64,000 nt of DNA. Origin: Chalara sp. BL73. Lineage: Eukaryota > Ascomycota > Leotiomycetes > Helotiales. Each line of letters begins with the position of its first letter. Position 1 is the stretch's first letter. The notes under the pieces were generated by a model. It searched no databases. It was not told the origin of the DNA and saw only the letters and a program-made list of their open reading frames with translations. A program made the position numbers and the translations under genes. Location of the stretch: the NCBI GenBank assembly GCA_918026815.1, contig CAKJVC010000030.1:992001-1056000 (forward strand), given 5' to 3'. Of the stretch, positions 12,164 through 24,505 are shown one piece after another.

Positions 12164-13774
12164 ATGCGTTTCAACCTTCCCACAACCTCTTTAGTGTTGG
12201 TCCTTTCGACCCTCATCTCTGTCAATACATCTCCCGTTCCTTCAGAAAACCTTCTTGCACTCCGTGATATCAATGCACGGGATGTGGACGATCTCGCTTT
12301 GAGAAGAGATATCAACATTGAGAGACGTCAGAGGGGCGGAGGCGGACAAGGTGGCCAGGGAGGCCAAGGCGGGCAAGGAGGTCAAGGTGGCCAAGGAGGT
12401 CAAGGAGGTGGCCAGAGGGGCGGCGCTGGTGCACAAGGCAATGGTGCCAATGGCGGTGGAAACGTAAGAATAGCTCCCTCCCAGGTTTTTTTTTTTTTTT
12501 TTTTTTGGGCGAGGCTCCATTGTAGTATGTACCATTGAATATACATATGCTGATGATTTATAGAACGCCCCTGCGGCTGCGGGTAACCAGGGAGGTGGTG
12601 CACAAGGCGGCGCAAACGTAAGAACACATCCTCCCGAGGCTTCTCGCAAGGCTCCAGTTTAGTATGTGCTTTGGAATCAACATGAACTGATTATTCATAG
12701 AATGCTCAAGGGGGTAACCAGGGAGCTGGCGCACAGGGAGCTGTTGTAAGTTGACCACATCCGGCTATCTGATTTTCATTTTTCTGCCATTTGCTAAAAT
12801 AAAAACAGGCTGGTGGTGGTGCACGTGGAGGAAAGGCCGCAAAGGCTGCAAATGTCGCATTGGTAAGCTATATCACTTGGTGACATGTCTTGCTAAAAGT
12901 CACTTCTACCCCAAAGCATTCCTATATGAAACAAACGTTGATCCAAGTTTTTCTTTGTCATAGTCCTCAAGATACCTTTGCTAATGTTTGATGCTGTATT
13001 TAGACGGCTCAAGAGCTAGCAGAAGCTGTATGTGTGATTTTATTTCCCTTCAGATAAAAATGGGTACTGACAATTTACAGGACGCAGCGGAAGAGGCAGA
13101 GGACGCCGAGGAGGCCGAGGATGCTGCCGAGGAGGCGGGTGCCGCGGGTGGTGCTGTAAGTTCTGTCTAAAGAATCTCTATCGCAAAGCCCCTGGCCTTT
13201 ACTATGGACCAAATAAGCTTCTAGATTGTTGAACTAACTTCTTTAAAAGGCGGCTGACGGTGCTGCCGCCGGCGATGCTGCCGCTGACGAGGATGCCGAT
13301 GAGGATGATGCTGCCGCCGGTGATGCTGCTGCTGGCGGTGCTGCTGCTGACGAGGATGCCGATGAGGATGATGCTGCTGCCGACGGGGCTGCTGCCGGCG
13401 GTGCTGCCGCTGACGAGGATGCCGACGAGGATGATGTAAGTTGACCTACTGAGGTTTAGCTCTCTATCCATTCCCGAGCCCTTCGGTATGATCATAGATT
13501 CTGGGACTAAGTTTCTTGAAGGATGATGAAGATGCTGCACCCGCCAATAATGGCAACGCTACCGCTCCAGCCACAGGTTCAATACTCCCACCCGCAGCCA
13601 CTGCCGCACCTGTAAGCTGATATCTCTCTACTCCCCTTGTTTCCTTAGATAAAATTATGTTGCCTAATCATGAGCGTGCACTAACCAAAGACTTAGGACG
13701 CGGCCGTTGCGACAGGAGCTGCGGCAGGAGCTGCTGCCGACGAGGACGAAGATGAAGATGAGGACGAGGACTAA
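12164..13774 (+). CDS. Secreted Gly/Gln-rich then Ala/Asp/Glu-rich protein with nine in-phase exons
   Basis: Exons 12164-12463, 12564-12617, 12701-12745, 12809-12862, 13004-13027, 13081-13155, 13250-13435, 13522-13611 and 13697-13774 give 301 residues. Every exon length is divisible by three and all eight introns are phase 0 (mostly GTAAGN...TAG/CAG). Residues 1 to about 23 form a signal peptide (hydrophobic SLVLVLSTLI core). LALRR and IERR at about residues 45-55 are possible Kex2-type dibasic sites, directly before a GGQ tandem repeat. Exons 2-4 continue Gly/Ala/Gln-rich, and exons 5-9 are Ala/Asp/Glu-rich, ending in a run of alternating Glu and Asp. Exon 7 holds a 21-residue repeat. No cysteine and no known domain were seen. 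It is probably secreted and intrinsically disordered, possibly wall-associated or effector-like; function unknown. Confidence 0.8.
12338..12418 (+). repeat. GGQ-coding tandem repeat
   Basis: Short tandem array of 9-12 bp units (GGNGGNCAA variants) in exon 1 of the secreted protein, coding repeated Gly-Gly-Gln. Such arrays change length easily. Confidence 0.8.
12486..12506 (+). repeat. Poly-T tract, 21 bases
   Basis: Uninterrupted T run inside the first intron of the secreted-protein gene, about 20 bases after the 5' splice site. Confidence 0.9.
13283..13435 (+). repeat. 63-bp tandem repeat in exon 7 of the secreted protein
   Basis: Units begin at 13283, 13346 and 13409 (the last one is cut short by the exon end). 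Each starts GCTGACGAGGATGCCGA and codes the acidic block ADEDADEDD followed by an Ala/Gly-rich spacer. The period of 63 bp is 21 codons. Confidence 0.85.
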
Positions 13775-16046
13775 GTTGGGTAAGTAATCTTCAGAAGAGT
13801 TGGACTGTAAGATGTGCTGATCATTAGTTCCAAAGGAAGTGAGAATATTATATGCCAAAGCTTGGTTACCGTTGATACTTGGTTATTGTAGTTATATAGA
13901 TTTAAATAAAACTTTGCAAAAAATATAAAAAATTAACATTAGTATAGTAACACTTGGTGGCCTTTTTTATGTCGTAGTTTTGATTATTATAGATAACTAG
14001 GTACCGGGTTTTGAACTTCAACTTTCTCCTCTCTGGATGCAATATTATCAGGACAAGCATTCTATACGACAATGGGATCCGAAGATGCAGCAAAAAATAT
14101 CCAAAACATTGGGTATGCTTACTATGATTATGGTAATAGGGAGAACCCCGTGCGGCCGCTCTAATGCGAGCTAGAGCTTCATTTGTTTGAAGGAAGAGAT
14201 ATAGCAAGAGAGTCATAGGTAGGACAAAGCACATTGAGCACGTGAGTAGTAATCCAGTATTGGAAATGTGCGGAAATAGGCCATTTTCTTTTTGCCTTTT
14301 GTAGCTTAAACATATTTTTGCAGGGACTATCGTTTGAAGAAATATGCCTTCACATTGAATGTTCCAACAATTTTGGTACATCCTTGAACGCATCAAACCA
14401 TTTGGGGTGGACAGAAATCGAAAATACTTAACGAAAGGATTTCTTCTTTCGCATTCACAATGAAGTGGTGACGAGACAGCAAAACTTGAATAGCACCTGA
14501 ATACTGTAGGAAAGGGAGTGAAGGATGTTGAAGTTGCAATCGAACATTGACAAACGGATAGATTGTAGGTGATCTTATCACAGAATAGGCTGTAGAATAG
14601 GGCATATGATATTGATTGTAGAGCTATTAGAATCAACTATCTAGAGTGAACAAAATAGGGGTCCTGATGCCAAGAACGACTAGGCCAAATATGGCCAATA
14701 GGCTTGGCCGTCTCACAAACATCAACTCGAAGAACGAACACGGTTACAACAAGTTCTTTGCGATCTCTCCAGAGATTTAAGTCCTTAAAAGGCCGTTGCC
14801 AGAAAGATCCTTTCTATTAATCTTATGGCTTTGCTCGCCTCCTCGACAATAGTTTCAAACTCATAAACTGCGATCGGCTCAGGCTCCCTTGCTTGCTCTT
14901 GAAAGGGCCAGTCTAGAACCTCCTCTGCTTTATAAGTTTCCGGTTGCCTGTAAGAAGGCCCAGTGTATATTCCACAATACTTCAGTGACTTCAGTGAATG
15001 CTTAACCACAAAGGTGGATGGATGGTAGGGGATCCGTGCTATATTCCTTTAACTGTCTTCCAATGCATGCAAGTAGCAAGATACTACTCTAGGTCGTCTA
15101 AGAATTCGCATATTGTGAGTATACTGAATTGATCAAGAGGGCCTACTACTCCCTCAGTCTTTAGTCTGCTTTGGATCCCTGAACATTCATGTTAGTGTTT
15201 GTGAAGTTAATAATTTTAGTTTGGACACGGGGTGCTGGGTCCGAATATGCGACGTCTAGGCAAAACCCTTCAAACAGCGCCTTCGTATAGTAGCGAAACA
15301 GTGAATCCTCTCCTTCTCCAACTTAACTAATCCTGTGATATGTGTAAATTTTGATGTGCTTAAAATATGACAAAAAAAATCTTGGAAGAGCCTAGCTACT
15401 CGAGCGGCCCAAAACCGGCAAAAGAAAAGCTCTTGCGTGGGCATGCTCGGCTGTTGTAAAGATTCCCTTTCCTTTATGAGGGGACGCACATCTTTGATAG
15501 TGCTGTGCGAACTTCAACTCCAATAATGGCCGAAGGATGCGGGTGAAGTTGATACTAATAAATCTCGATTCAGCTTACAACAAAGATTTAAAGTTACAAG
15601 AATATATGAAACATTGAAACTTTGTGGCTTGATATGTTGACTTTCTATTTAAGCTTGTTTTTAATCCAGATTAAAGTTACATGGTAACAAAGAAACTCTC
15701 TAGATTCTGCTAAATTGTGAAGTAGGGGTATAAATTTGACCAACCACCCGTAAGGAGCGACTCGGATGTGGCTGTAACCGATCTCGGTTCGGGTGATACG
15801 GTAAGGCTTGGCGAGGCAGCGGCTGGTTTCCGTTGTGGGTACAGGAACTTAGTAAACACATCGATTACAATAGGAGCGGTCGTCTTCCGATGAAACGACA
15901 TTTATTACTAAGAATCCAGAATGGGCTTTATTGAATGGCATATTGAGTTTTAGTTTGATAATCTTCGAGAGGTGCTTAGTTGTAGCACATACAAGGCACT
16001 GACGAGAATTTGTCATCTAGCAAATACAGTTCCGTTGACGAAGATG
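13775..16046. other. No gene recognised
   Basis: AT-rich, about 2.3 kb. The minus strand of 13902-14636 is open for 244 codons, but its composition (many Ser, Leu, Tyr, Ile, no motif) looks like chance in AT-rich DNA. Other open frames are short. No transposon ends were recognised. Confidence 0.35.
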
Positions 16047-17029
16047 ATGACATCGAATGTAGTGATTAGGGAAGCTTCCTTAAGGATTGAAAGATAAAAG
16101 CACGGTTGGCTCTTGCATATTTAAAGCACTTATGGAGTCTAACAACTTTAACGTCTCTGTTCTGGCTCGTCCGGAGTCGAAAAACACATATGCGGATACT
16201 GTCAAGGTATTTACATCCGATTACAGCGACCACAGCCTGTTGGAGATTTTCAAAGGCCAAGATGCTGTCGTTTCAGCACTAGGAGCCGCTGGCATCGAAC
16301 AGGAGATTAAGCTCATAGATGCGGCGACGAAGGCAGGTGTCAAAAGATTCATTCCCAGTGAGTTTGGGTGTAACACCCAGAACAAAAATGCCACAGATTT
16401 GATCCCAATCTTCAACTTCAAGGCCAAAAGGATCGATTACCTGAAGGAACAAGAAAGCAAGGGGCTATCTTGGACTGCTATTGAAGCCGGTGCTGGTTTT
16501 GACTATGTGAGCTTGTGCTTCTTCGAGGTTCAACGCTATAGGTATCTGCCCAAATACTGACTCTACCGCGTAGGGACTCCAATTTGGTCTGGTGGGCTTC
16601 AACATCAATACAAGCCAGGCTTTGATTGTTGACGGAGGAAACCTTCCTTTCTCTACCACAAATCTCAGCCAAATTGGGAACGCGGTCGTAGCAGTCTTGA
16701 AGAAGCCAGCAGAGACTTCCAATCAATTTATCTACATTGATTCCTTCACCGCGACGCAGAATGAAATATTGGCGGAGCTTGAGAAAGTCACTGGCAAAAA
16801 ATGGGATGTCTCAGTGACCACCAGTGAGCAAGCTAAAAGGGAGGGCCTCGAGCTCTTTGGAAAAGGAGATTTCGCTGGATTGCTGTCTCTCCTGAAGGTC
16901 ATCATATTGGGCGAGGGATATGGCTCTGACTTCACCAAGGATGCCACTTTGTCCAACTCTAAGCTAGGGCTACCACACCAGAGCTTGTCAAAGACAATCA
17001 CTGCTATAGTCGCTGGAAAACCAATTTAG
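16047..17029 (+). pseudogene. NmrA-like/isoflavone-reductase-like NAD(P) protein with damaged N-terminus
   Basis: The ATG at 16047 gives MTSNVVIREAS, matching the family start (xxVVIAGAS), but the frame then ends at a TAA near 16095. The rest of the protein is open in another frame from about 16087: GSCIFKALMES, VSVLARPES, DAVVSALGAAG, RFIPSEFGC, then an intron 16507-16573 (GTGAGC...GTAG) joining in phase 0 to GLQFGLVGFNI, and a C-terminal domain to the stop at 17029. The GxxGxxG dinucleotide-binding loop falls exactly on the frame break and is not intact. NmrA-like proteins bind NAD(P) and act as reductases or redox sensors. Everything after the loop is well kept, so the lesion may be recent or a sequence error. 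Intact length would be about 300 residues. Confidence 0.65.
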
Positions 17030-17872
17030 AGTTAGACTTACAGTGTCGGGCGAAGATACTTAGCAATGATGGCCAAGAAAGTATCAGTAAACCAAAGCGA
17101 TTGTCGATAGCTTCATAGACAAATGGAATACAGTTAGCATATACGTCACTACTCCGTTCGTCACTATTTGGTTGCAGGAATATCTTGGGCTCTTCTCATA
17201 CCTTGCTGGTGCCAATCTCTATGATCTGACGAGGTATTAATCAAAAACGAAGAACACGGTGAAACTAAAGACAGAGGAATCTGGTGGCCAGCTTGTATTA
17301 ATTACATGTGAATAGGACGGGTTGCACTTTACCTACCGTAATCTCGCTGTTTACGTTGAATCAACACACTTCTAGAAGAGCCGTTTGGTCTCAATAAATT
17401 TGGATCTTATATCCCAGAGACACATTCTCTCCAGCTGAGAAATAGGAGGGGGATTATTAACACGTTACTCAAGGGCGAACCCTTCATAGTATGAGAGTTC
17501 AAAGAAAGAATTGCTATACTATAAATGTCTTGATCACGAAGCTCCTATCTAAGGAAATTATCAACATTTAACCTTTTTGTCAAGGATATGTGAAACGGCC
17601 ATGCCTATTAGTTTATTTTGCTTAGTCGCTTCTTGGCATGGCTACTTATTTATCATTCTGTAGATAGATTCTATTCTAGCTCTTCAATCAGTTGCATATA
17701 CCCTATTCGATACTATTACCTTCTTATTACAAGGCCTAATTAAAGGTCTGACAGGATGCCTCCAAAGCTCTTGTACCCATTACGTGGCTTACAATGTCCC
17801 CTGGCTCTCTGTGGTGATGTACTAGACTGAGCCTCATGCCGTAGCTCCGTTCCCATAACATCGCATTTCCTT
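17030..17872. other. No gene recognised
   Basis: Convergent intergenic region between the NmrA-like gene and the end of the ABC transporter. No coding frame or RNA gene was seen. Confidence 0.4.
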
Positions 17873-20800
17873 CTATTTAGACGCAGCACTTACCAAATCT
17901 CCAAACCTAGTCCCCACCTCTCCAATTAATACCACGGGATTCCCAACCTCCACAATTTCTCCCGTGTCCATTACAACGACCCTATCAAAGTCCATAATCA
18001 TGTCTAGCCGATGGCTAACCGCTATAACAGTATATTCCTTAAATTCAGCCTTGATAATCTCCTGCATGACACGCTCCGTCTCGTGGTCCACACATGAGCT
18101 CACCTCATCTAATAACAATATACCACCGTCTAAGCCACCAGTAGTCCCTATCTCCAGATTCCGCGCCCGAGTCCAACGTCTCAGTAGAGCGCGCCCAAGC
18201 GACATAAGTTGACGTTGTCCAGCGCTAAGTGCTCCCGCGCTCATGCCTGCGCCCAGGCCGCCCCGCTCCTGAACGAAACTCCAAAGGTTCACGGCTTCAA
18301 GAACAGCCTGGCATTCTTCAGGTGTTGAAACCTCGGACGGGTCCAAGTTAGTCTGGAATGTGGACCCGTCTGGCAAGAACACGGCTTCCTGGGGTACTGC
18401 GATGATGCGCTGACGTAGCGCGGTGCGGTTTATGCGGTGGAGCGGCGTATCATCGATTACTACGTTCCCTGAGGTCTCTGAGAGGGGATCGAGAAGTTTG
18501 AGGAGCAACGCTATAAGGCTAGACTTGCCGCTACCTGTGCGACCGCAGATAGCGACTTTCTCGCCTGAGTTGATTGTTAGGCGGATATCGCGAAGAGCTA
18601 AGTTGGGCGTGTCGCTGGTTTGGTCTTCCGCACTACTCGAGGCGTTAGCATTGTGTAGGTGCCGTGACATTCGTGAGGATATCTTTCTCTTACTCATAAT
18701 TCGCCGATACACCCTTCAATTCTACCACACCACTCTGAGGCCACTGTTTAGGAGGAACAATATCCTCTTCATTTCTGTCCTCCGGCTTGACGTTTTCGCT
18801 GAACGTCTTGAGCCTAGCTATCGCTCCAATAGAGGTTTCTAGCTTGGTGTAGTGTATAACAATGCCTGAAAGGCTCTCTCCGAAACTCATAAGTGAGTAC
18901 AAAGAAGCACCGGCGAAACCAGAGTTAGAATGAAGCCGAACGGTAAGAGTCGTCAGGACCACCGCCATCGCCATAACCACAAGGTCGAGAACGAGGTTCA
19001 GCCACTCTTGAATCATGAGGAGGAAATACGCGGGTCGTTGACTGGAATCAAGCAGGCGAGCGTTCTTTTGGACATCGTAGGGAAGGAAACCTATAATCTC
19101 CGGTTAGCAGCGACATCACGTCTTCATCCAGGATGCTGCAAAGCGTCTCATTAAACGTGCTTTCAATGTTGGTCGTGATTTCGCACATTACTCACCGAAC
19201 GCTCTCAGGGTTGTAATACCCCTGAGAGTATCAAGAAAATGCGTGCTAAATGAATAATGCAGGTTAATATAGGATATACTAATCTCCCGATATATAACGA
19301 TAGAGGTGGCGGACTTACTATAAGGGGCTTTTAGCTTCAAGGTCTAGCAGCCTTAGTTGCCTGGATGTCCGCAGGTAGAACCTTTGCAAAATATACAGCA
19401 GGATGCCGAGGAGCGGGTAGCTTATGGCCAAGTACAGAGACGAAGTCAGCATAACAGCCGCTTGTCCGATTGCCTGAAAGACCTACGAGTTTTGTGTCAG
19501 ACGGTTGAAGCGTTTTCCTCCGAGAGCTCTCCAAAGATGAGTAGCAATGTTACTACAGACTTTCAACAAGAGTCCAATTACGACAGACTTACAAAAAACA
19601 AAGTGAACAACGTTGCATCTGGCAGCTCGGTGTCTACAAGGTTCAGATCTTGCGAAAATAGGTTTGTGACGACGCCGGTATCGGTCTTGGTGAAGAAGAG
19701 TAGCGGTGCTCGAATTAGCGTTCGTAAGGCATCCTGGTGGATTTTGGCACCTGCTCTTTTTACAGAGACGATGAAAAGCGCGATACCGAGGAGAAGCAGC
19801 GATATCAAGCCGCAAATTTGGAGCAAAGCATATATCCCAGCATAGTACGCGGAAGAGTGCGCCGGATGTCCCGAGTATATATCATCAGCCCAGTATTTGA
19901 GCCCTGCAATGAGGAAAGGACATTAGTTCACAATACACTGATTTCAGGACCAGTTTCTATCATTCTTGATTGCAAGGCCAAGCTAGTCAGGATTCCGCTG
20001 TCCAAAGATGAAGACAAAGCTGACTCACATATTGTTGGAAAGTTCGCGAAGAAACCCCAAAGAGTAGCGAAGAACAAACTACATGCTGCCAGGAACGCCC
20101 CCATGCTTTTGAAATAATGCTTGTATACTGTCTTATCGCCAACTTGTCGCGATCCATTCGTGTCCGGCGGAAGGGATAATGTGTTGGTCGTCGTCGTGTG
20201 GAGCGGTTCCGGCTTTGACTCCTGCGCGCACTTCTTTGATGGGGTTTTCTCGGACGAAACATCGCTGTCGGAAAAGTCCTTTAATCCTAGACGCTGAACA
20301 TACCCTTGGCTCGTCATTAGTTTGCTAAAACTGCCTTGCTCGACAACTGTGCCATCTCTGAGTGCTATTATGTAATCTGCTGCAGGTAGGTGTCTGACGC
20401 TATGGGTGCTCAACACGACCGTAGAGCATCGTCTTCTGAGTAGTCCATCTGATCCGAAGACTTGCCGGAAAACCCGCCCCTCGGTATCGGCATCTAAACC
20501 ACTGAAGATATCATCTAGCACTAGTAGATCAGATTGCAAATAGAGAGCTCGCGCGAGAGAAACACGTTGTTTTTGGCCGCCGGATAAGGCGATCCCATCA
20601 GATCCGACATTCGTTCGGTCTCCTTGTGGGAGTACAGCAAAGTCGAAATCCAGAGCCGTAGCTTTGATAACTTCATTATATCTCTCATTATTAAGCGGAG
20701 AGAATCCTAGGATGTTGTCTTTGATAGACCCGTTGGAGAGGAATGCCGTTTGGTCGCAGAATCCAACGTGTGGGGGTCTAGTGCTTAGAACCACGCTGCC

Positions 20801-22874
20801 TTCGCTGAAAGGAATCTCTCCAAGTAATGCCTTGCAGAGAGTAGATTTCCCCGAGCCAACCGGCCCGACGATCATAGTGAGTGAGGACTTGGATATTCGA
20901 GTATTTATGTTCTGCAACACAAACTTATCTGTTTCCCAGCCAAATTTCCCGTTCTTAATAACAACGTGATGTGCTAAGTCCAAATCTGGATTAGATGCTG
21001 GATCAGACGAAGCTCCGGTGCCTACTCTGGCTATCTCTGCATTCCGTTTTGCATCAGCAAGAACTTGGCGAAAATCATAACGATTCTCGCACTCCAAGAA
21101 GGCCTGGATTCTGCCCAAACAGGCTAGTCCAGATACAATCTCAGGTGTAGATTGGAAGATCTGTGACAGCGGGGTGGTTAAAAGCGTAAGGAAAGAGAGA
21201 CTCGTAAACACTTTCGAGGCATCCAGTATTCGTTGAGTAAAGGCGAAGGTTAGTGGCGAGCCGACCAGTAGCGGAATAAAACCAAGGAGAGCTGCAATGA
21301 TGGATATCTTGCGAAATCGGGCTCCCGCCGCTAGCTCCTCAACGCGGAGTTTCTGCACGAAGTTGCTGATAACAGCAGAGATGCCAGATATTTTTAGGTT
21401 CTTCATGCTGGCGATAACTGTAGCCGTCAGACCGACACGCTTCTGGACTCCTGCCATCCAGGCCCTCTGTGAGTCCCCAGTGAAATGTATAAGAATGCCC
21501 AAGCAAGCGAAGCACACTATAACCAATCCCATTGGTGCGACGAAGATTACGCCAAGTCGGTTGTACAACATCCACGCAGCCAGAGCAGCCTGGATCATGC
21601 CCGCCCAAACTTCATGCAGAGTCCTGAAGCCCACTCTAATTCGCTCTATGTCTGTACTCATTAAAGTTAGAGCAGCGCTGTCATCGCTAGTTCCAATACG
21701 AGCTTTTGTAGCTTTGATGAAAGTCTCCGTAACTAGTATGGACCTTACCATAGTATGCATTCGGTGGTGGAGGTACCTGTAATTTTGTGTTAGCGAAGAG
21801 TCTTGCTGATAATTATTTCGTAGATTTTGCTATACCAGTACAAGGATTTGGAAATAGCAATTCCCAAGTAAATTAGTAGGCTAGCGCCTATAAAGCCGTA
21901 TCCGAAATTCGTCTCTAGTTCAGGTTGGGATAGGTAATCCAGCAGTGTTTCCATAAAAAGCGGTTGACAAAACGTGAAACCAAGAAGTGCCAGGCGTAGA
22001 AGTATGGGAAGTAAAAAAGGGACTTTCAGCGTGCGCATTAGCGCCTTAGCAAGACCAAACTTGTCGCCCCTCAGTTTAGAGTAATCCATATTCCTAGAAA
22101 ACCCGTCGTGGAGCGATTTAGCGTTAAAGGAGCTATCGAGGGTATAAAGGTCATCAATCACCAAAATTTTCCTATATCCTGCTAAGAACATCTTGTTAAG
22201 CCAGAAGAAGACGCCAAGGGAGAAGATGCCGCTCGTCTCCTCTGGGCTATGCTCCTCCTCATCCCAGTTTACCCATCTGGACTTTTGTTGGGCCTCTAGT
22301 AGCAATATTCCAAACTTCAAAGCTAGAGCAGCACAAAAGGCACTGCTGTATGTGAGCTCGGGCTTGTCATCTGATGACAAAAACAGTGTTCTTGCCTGTG
22401 CCGCGTCCAAGAGGAGAGTCAGAAACAAGTAGCTGTTTAGCAGCACGGACGGCCTTGGGCTTCTACTATGATCAACAAAACTTAGGGCTATCATGAATAG
22501 GGCTGACACAAGCTTGAGAACTGATGCAGCTATAAAAATGCTGGTTATATGAAATGACCCAACCGCAACCAAGATGAGGAGCGAAAGTTCAAGCGCAACA
22601 TAGGTTGTGATAGCACCCTGCAGCAGTTTAATCAGCGCGTTGCAACTATAGATCGGTATATTCAAGAGGAATATCATACTAATTTGATAAGCTGGAAAAC
22701 CGGAGCATTAACTATAGTGGGCTTCCGTGCCTGGGAAAGCGTCCGCCATAATGATGTTATGATGAACAAAACAGAGGGTATAATGGAGAAGAACAGCTGC
22801 TCAAACTGTACGCTGAAGTCAAATCCCCGTGGGTTCAGCTGAAGCAGGTTCTCCTCCCCAGTGGAGAAGGTCAT
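17873..22874 (-). CDS. ABCC-type (MRP-like) multidrug ABC transporter, full length
   Basis: Eight exons on the minus strand: 22680-22874, 21836-22617, 20029-21776, 19593-19903, 19319-19482, 19196-19245, 18694-19090 and 17873-18632. All phases agree, giving 1468 residues. The order is an N-terminal membrane segment set, TMD1, NBD1, TMD2, NBD2. NBD1: Walker A GPVGSGKST near residue 629, signature LSGGQKQR near 721, Walker B LLVLDDI with Asp in place of the catalytic Glu, a usual degenerate site in this subfamily. NBD2: Walker A GRTGSGKSS near 1245, signature LSAGQRQL near 1351, Walker B ILLLDEV near 1386. The tiny 50-bp exon carries the coupling helix THFLDTLRGITTLRAF, so it is needed. Family members export conjugates, drugs or secondary metabolites across plasma or vacuolar membranes. 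Substrate unknown; broken metabolic enzymes lie on both sides. Confidence 0.93.
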
Positions 22875-24089
22875 CTTGGATTCCTAAACTCGTTGAGAAC
22901 TTTCAATTCAAGCTGATTTCGCTGCTGTAGTAAGGCGTGTCCCACTTATTATTCGAGAGCGCAGGAGTGTTCTGGAGGCTGCGTTGATGCTGGGGGCAAC
23001 CTTCAAATGGGGGCAGAGCACGGGAATAGACGGTTGATCAAGATCAAGTTATTCGATCACCTAGAAGATAAGTTGAGACAAAAACAAGACGCCATTGCAA
23101 AAGAAGATTACGCATGCAGGAAAGTTCTCGTCAGCCCATTTCGATTTTAAGTGGGGATGTGCTTTGTTGGATGCCTAAATAATTGTTTGATGCAACTGAC
23201 TTAAATTCTGAACTTCGATCAAGTCACGCGCAGTCAGCCAATTCTCATCGCCTGGATAGGAAGGTCCAGATCTGTGTAGCCCTGAAGCCGGGCCATTTTC
23301 AGTTTGGGACATCTCGTTGATAGGCATAAGATCGAGACTATGTCCGCCAATAAGACGTCTTGCTTTCTTAGCATGACTTACATGCTCGGCCGTACGCTCC
23401 TATCAGACACTTTGTTAAATCGATTGATCCTTCATTTGATCAATTGAAGCGTAATAACAATTCCGAGCATTCGTTTCATTTGGTAGAGAGAGTTTTGCTA
23501 CTTAGTCAGCCGAACTGACAGTTAATTGTGAGAGCTATATCTATAAAATAATTCCATAGGATAAAAGAAATTATATTCTATGAATAAATTTTATCATTCT
23601 ACAAGGGAGTATAAATCGATCATGGATTGAAAGCTGTAAGCTATTTCTTTTGGTAGTGCTCTTAGTACAGCGCATGATTTGCTAACGTCAGACATATTCA
23701 GTCAGCCAGTAACAGACACTAGGGCCAAACTCATGCAGCTAAGCCCATGTACTGAAGGCATTCGGAAGATAAACGAAGCAGGACGAGATTATGGACCTAC
23801 GAAGAGTACCAGGCCCGTCAATGAGACAGGGATCCAAACGCAGGAGAGACCTCTGGGAGAGCTTGCTTCGAAACTGATCTAATGCCTCGTGGATATCAAG
23901 AGAGTATATGGATATAGCAGAAACTGGTCTATAAAAATCCCGGCAAAATACCAAGTCTCCTACACTTTGCGTGAATTCCTGATTACCACCACCATCGTGC
24001 CAAAGATAAGATATATTCCATATTTTCCTGGACTTTCTCTATCAAAATCAACTTTGCGGAGAAATTGTAAAGCTCGTGGTTGCTTGAAA
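22875..24089. other. Upstream region of the ABC transporter; no gene recognised
   Basis: The first several hundred bases should hold the promoter of the minus-strand transporter. The frame 23679-23882 has no recognisable motif. No other structure was noted. Confidence 0.35.
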
Positions 24090-24505
24090 GGCGCCAAAGC
24101 TATCAAAGCTAACAAAGCTTGATAAGCATAATAACGGCGCTCTTTTCGCTGAAGAGATCGAATTGTACGTCACCGGTGAGTATAGGTTATATAGACTTGG
24201 AAGGTGGGGTCACGCATTTGATAGACTTCTTTGATCTAGACGCACTCGTGATACCTACTGAATACGCTCCTACCTGGGTGGCCGCGCCTGGACTACCGGC
24301 AATTACAGTGCCCTTAGGTTCCTATCCACCCGATACACCTGTAATTAAAGGACAGCGTGGGCTTATATCAGTGGCACCTAATATTCCTTTTGGACTTACG
24401 TTTCTCGGGGCGAGATGGTCTGAGGAGAAACTGATTAAGCTGGCATATGCATTTGAACAAGAGACAAAGCACAGTGATGCAATTCAACCATACATATTGC
24501 CTTAG
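24090..24505 (+). pseudogene. Amidase-signature enzyme, C-terminal relic
   Basis: From about 24119 to the stop at 24503-24505 the frame reads as the C-terminal end of a fungal amidase: LDALVIPTEYAPTW, AAPGLPAITVPLG, NIPFGLTFLGARWSEEKL and a closing QPYILP. The catalytic Ser-Ser-Lys region and the Gly/Ser-rich signature, which lie several hundred residues upstream in an intact enzyme of about 550 residues, are not found in the preceding 1.2 kb. It is therefore a truncated relic. Amidases of this group hydrolyse small amides. Confidence 0.75.

Noticed and set aside
11785..12267. Open frame overlapping the start of the secreted-protein gene
   Set aside because: Out of frame with the signal-peptide gene and without motifs; it is a leader-region shadow.
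13902..14636. Long minus-strand open frame of 244 codons
   Set aside because: AT-rich chance frame: no motif, unusual composition, and no splice or promoter support.
19203..19228. Inverted repeat CTCTCAGGG...CCTGAGAG
   Set aside because: Lies inside a coding exon of the ABC transporter and is explained by the codons for LRGITTLR.
22620..22679. Reading the start of the ABC transporter's second exon from the Met codon at 22677
   Set aside because: It would add about 20 odd residues; the GTATGA...CTGCAG intron 22618-22679 gives a phase-0 join matching the family.
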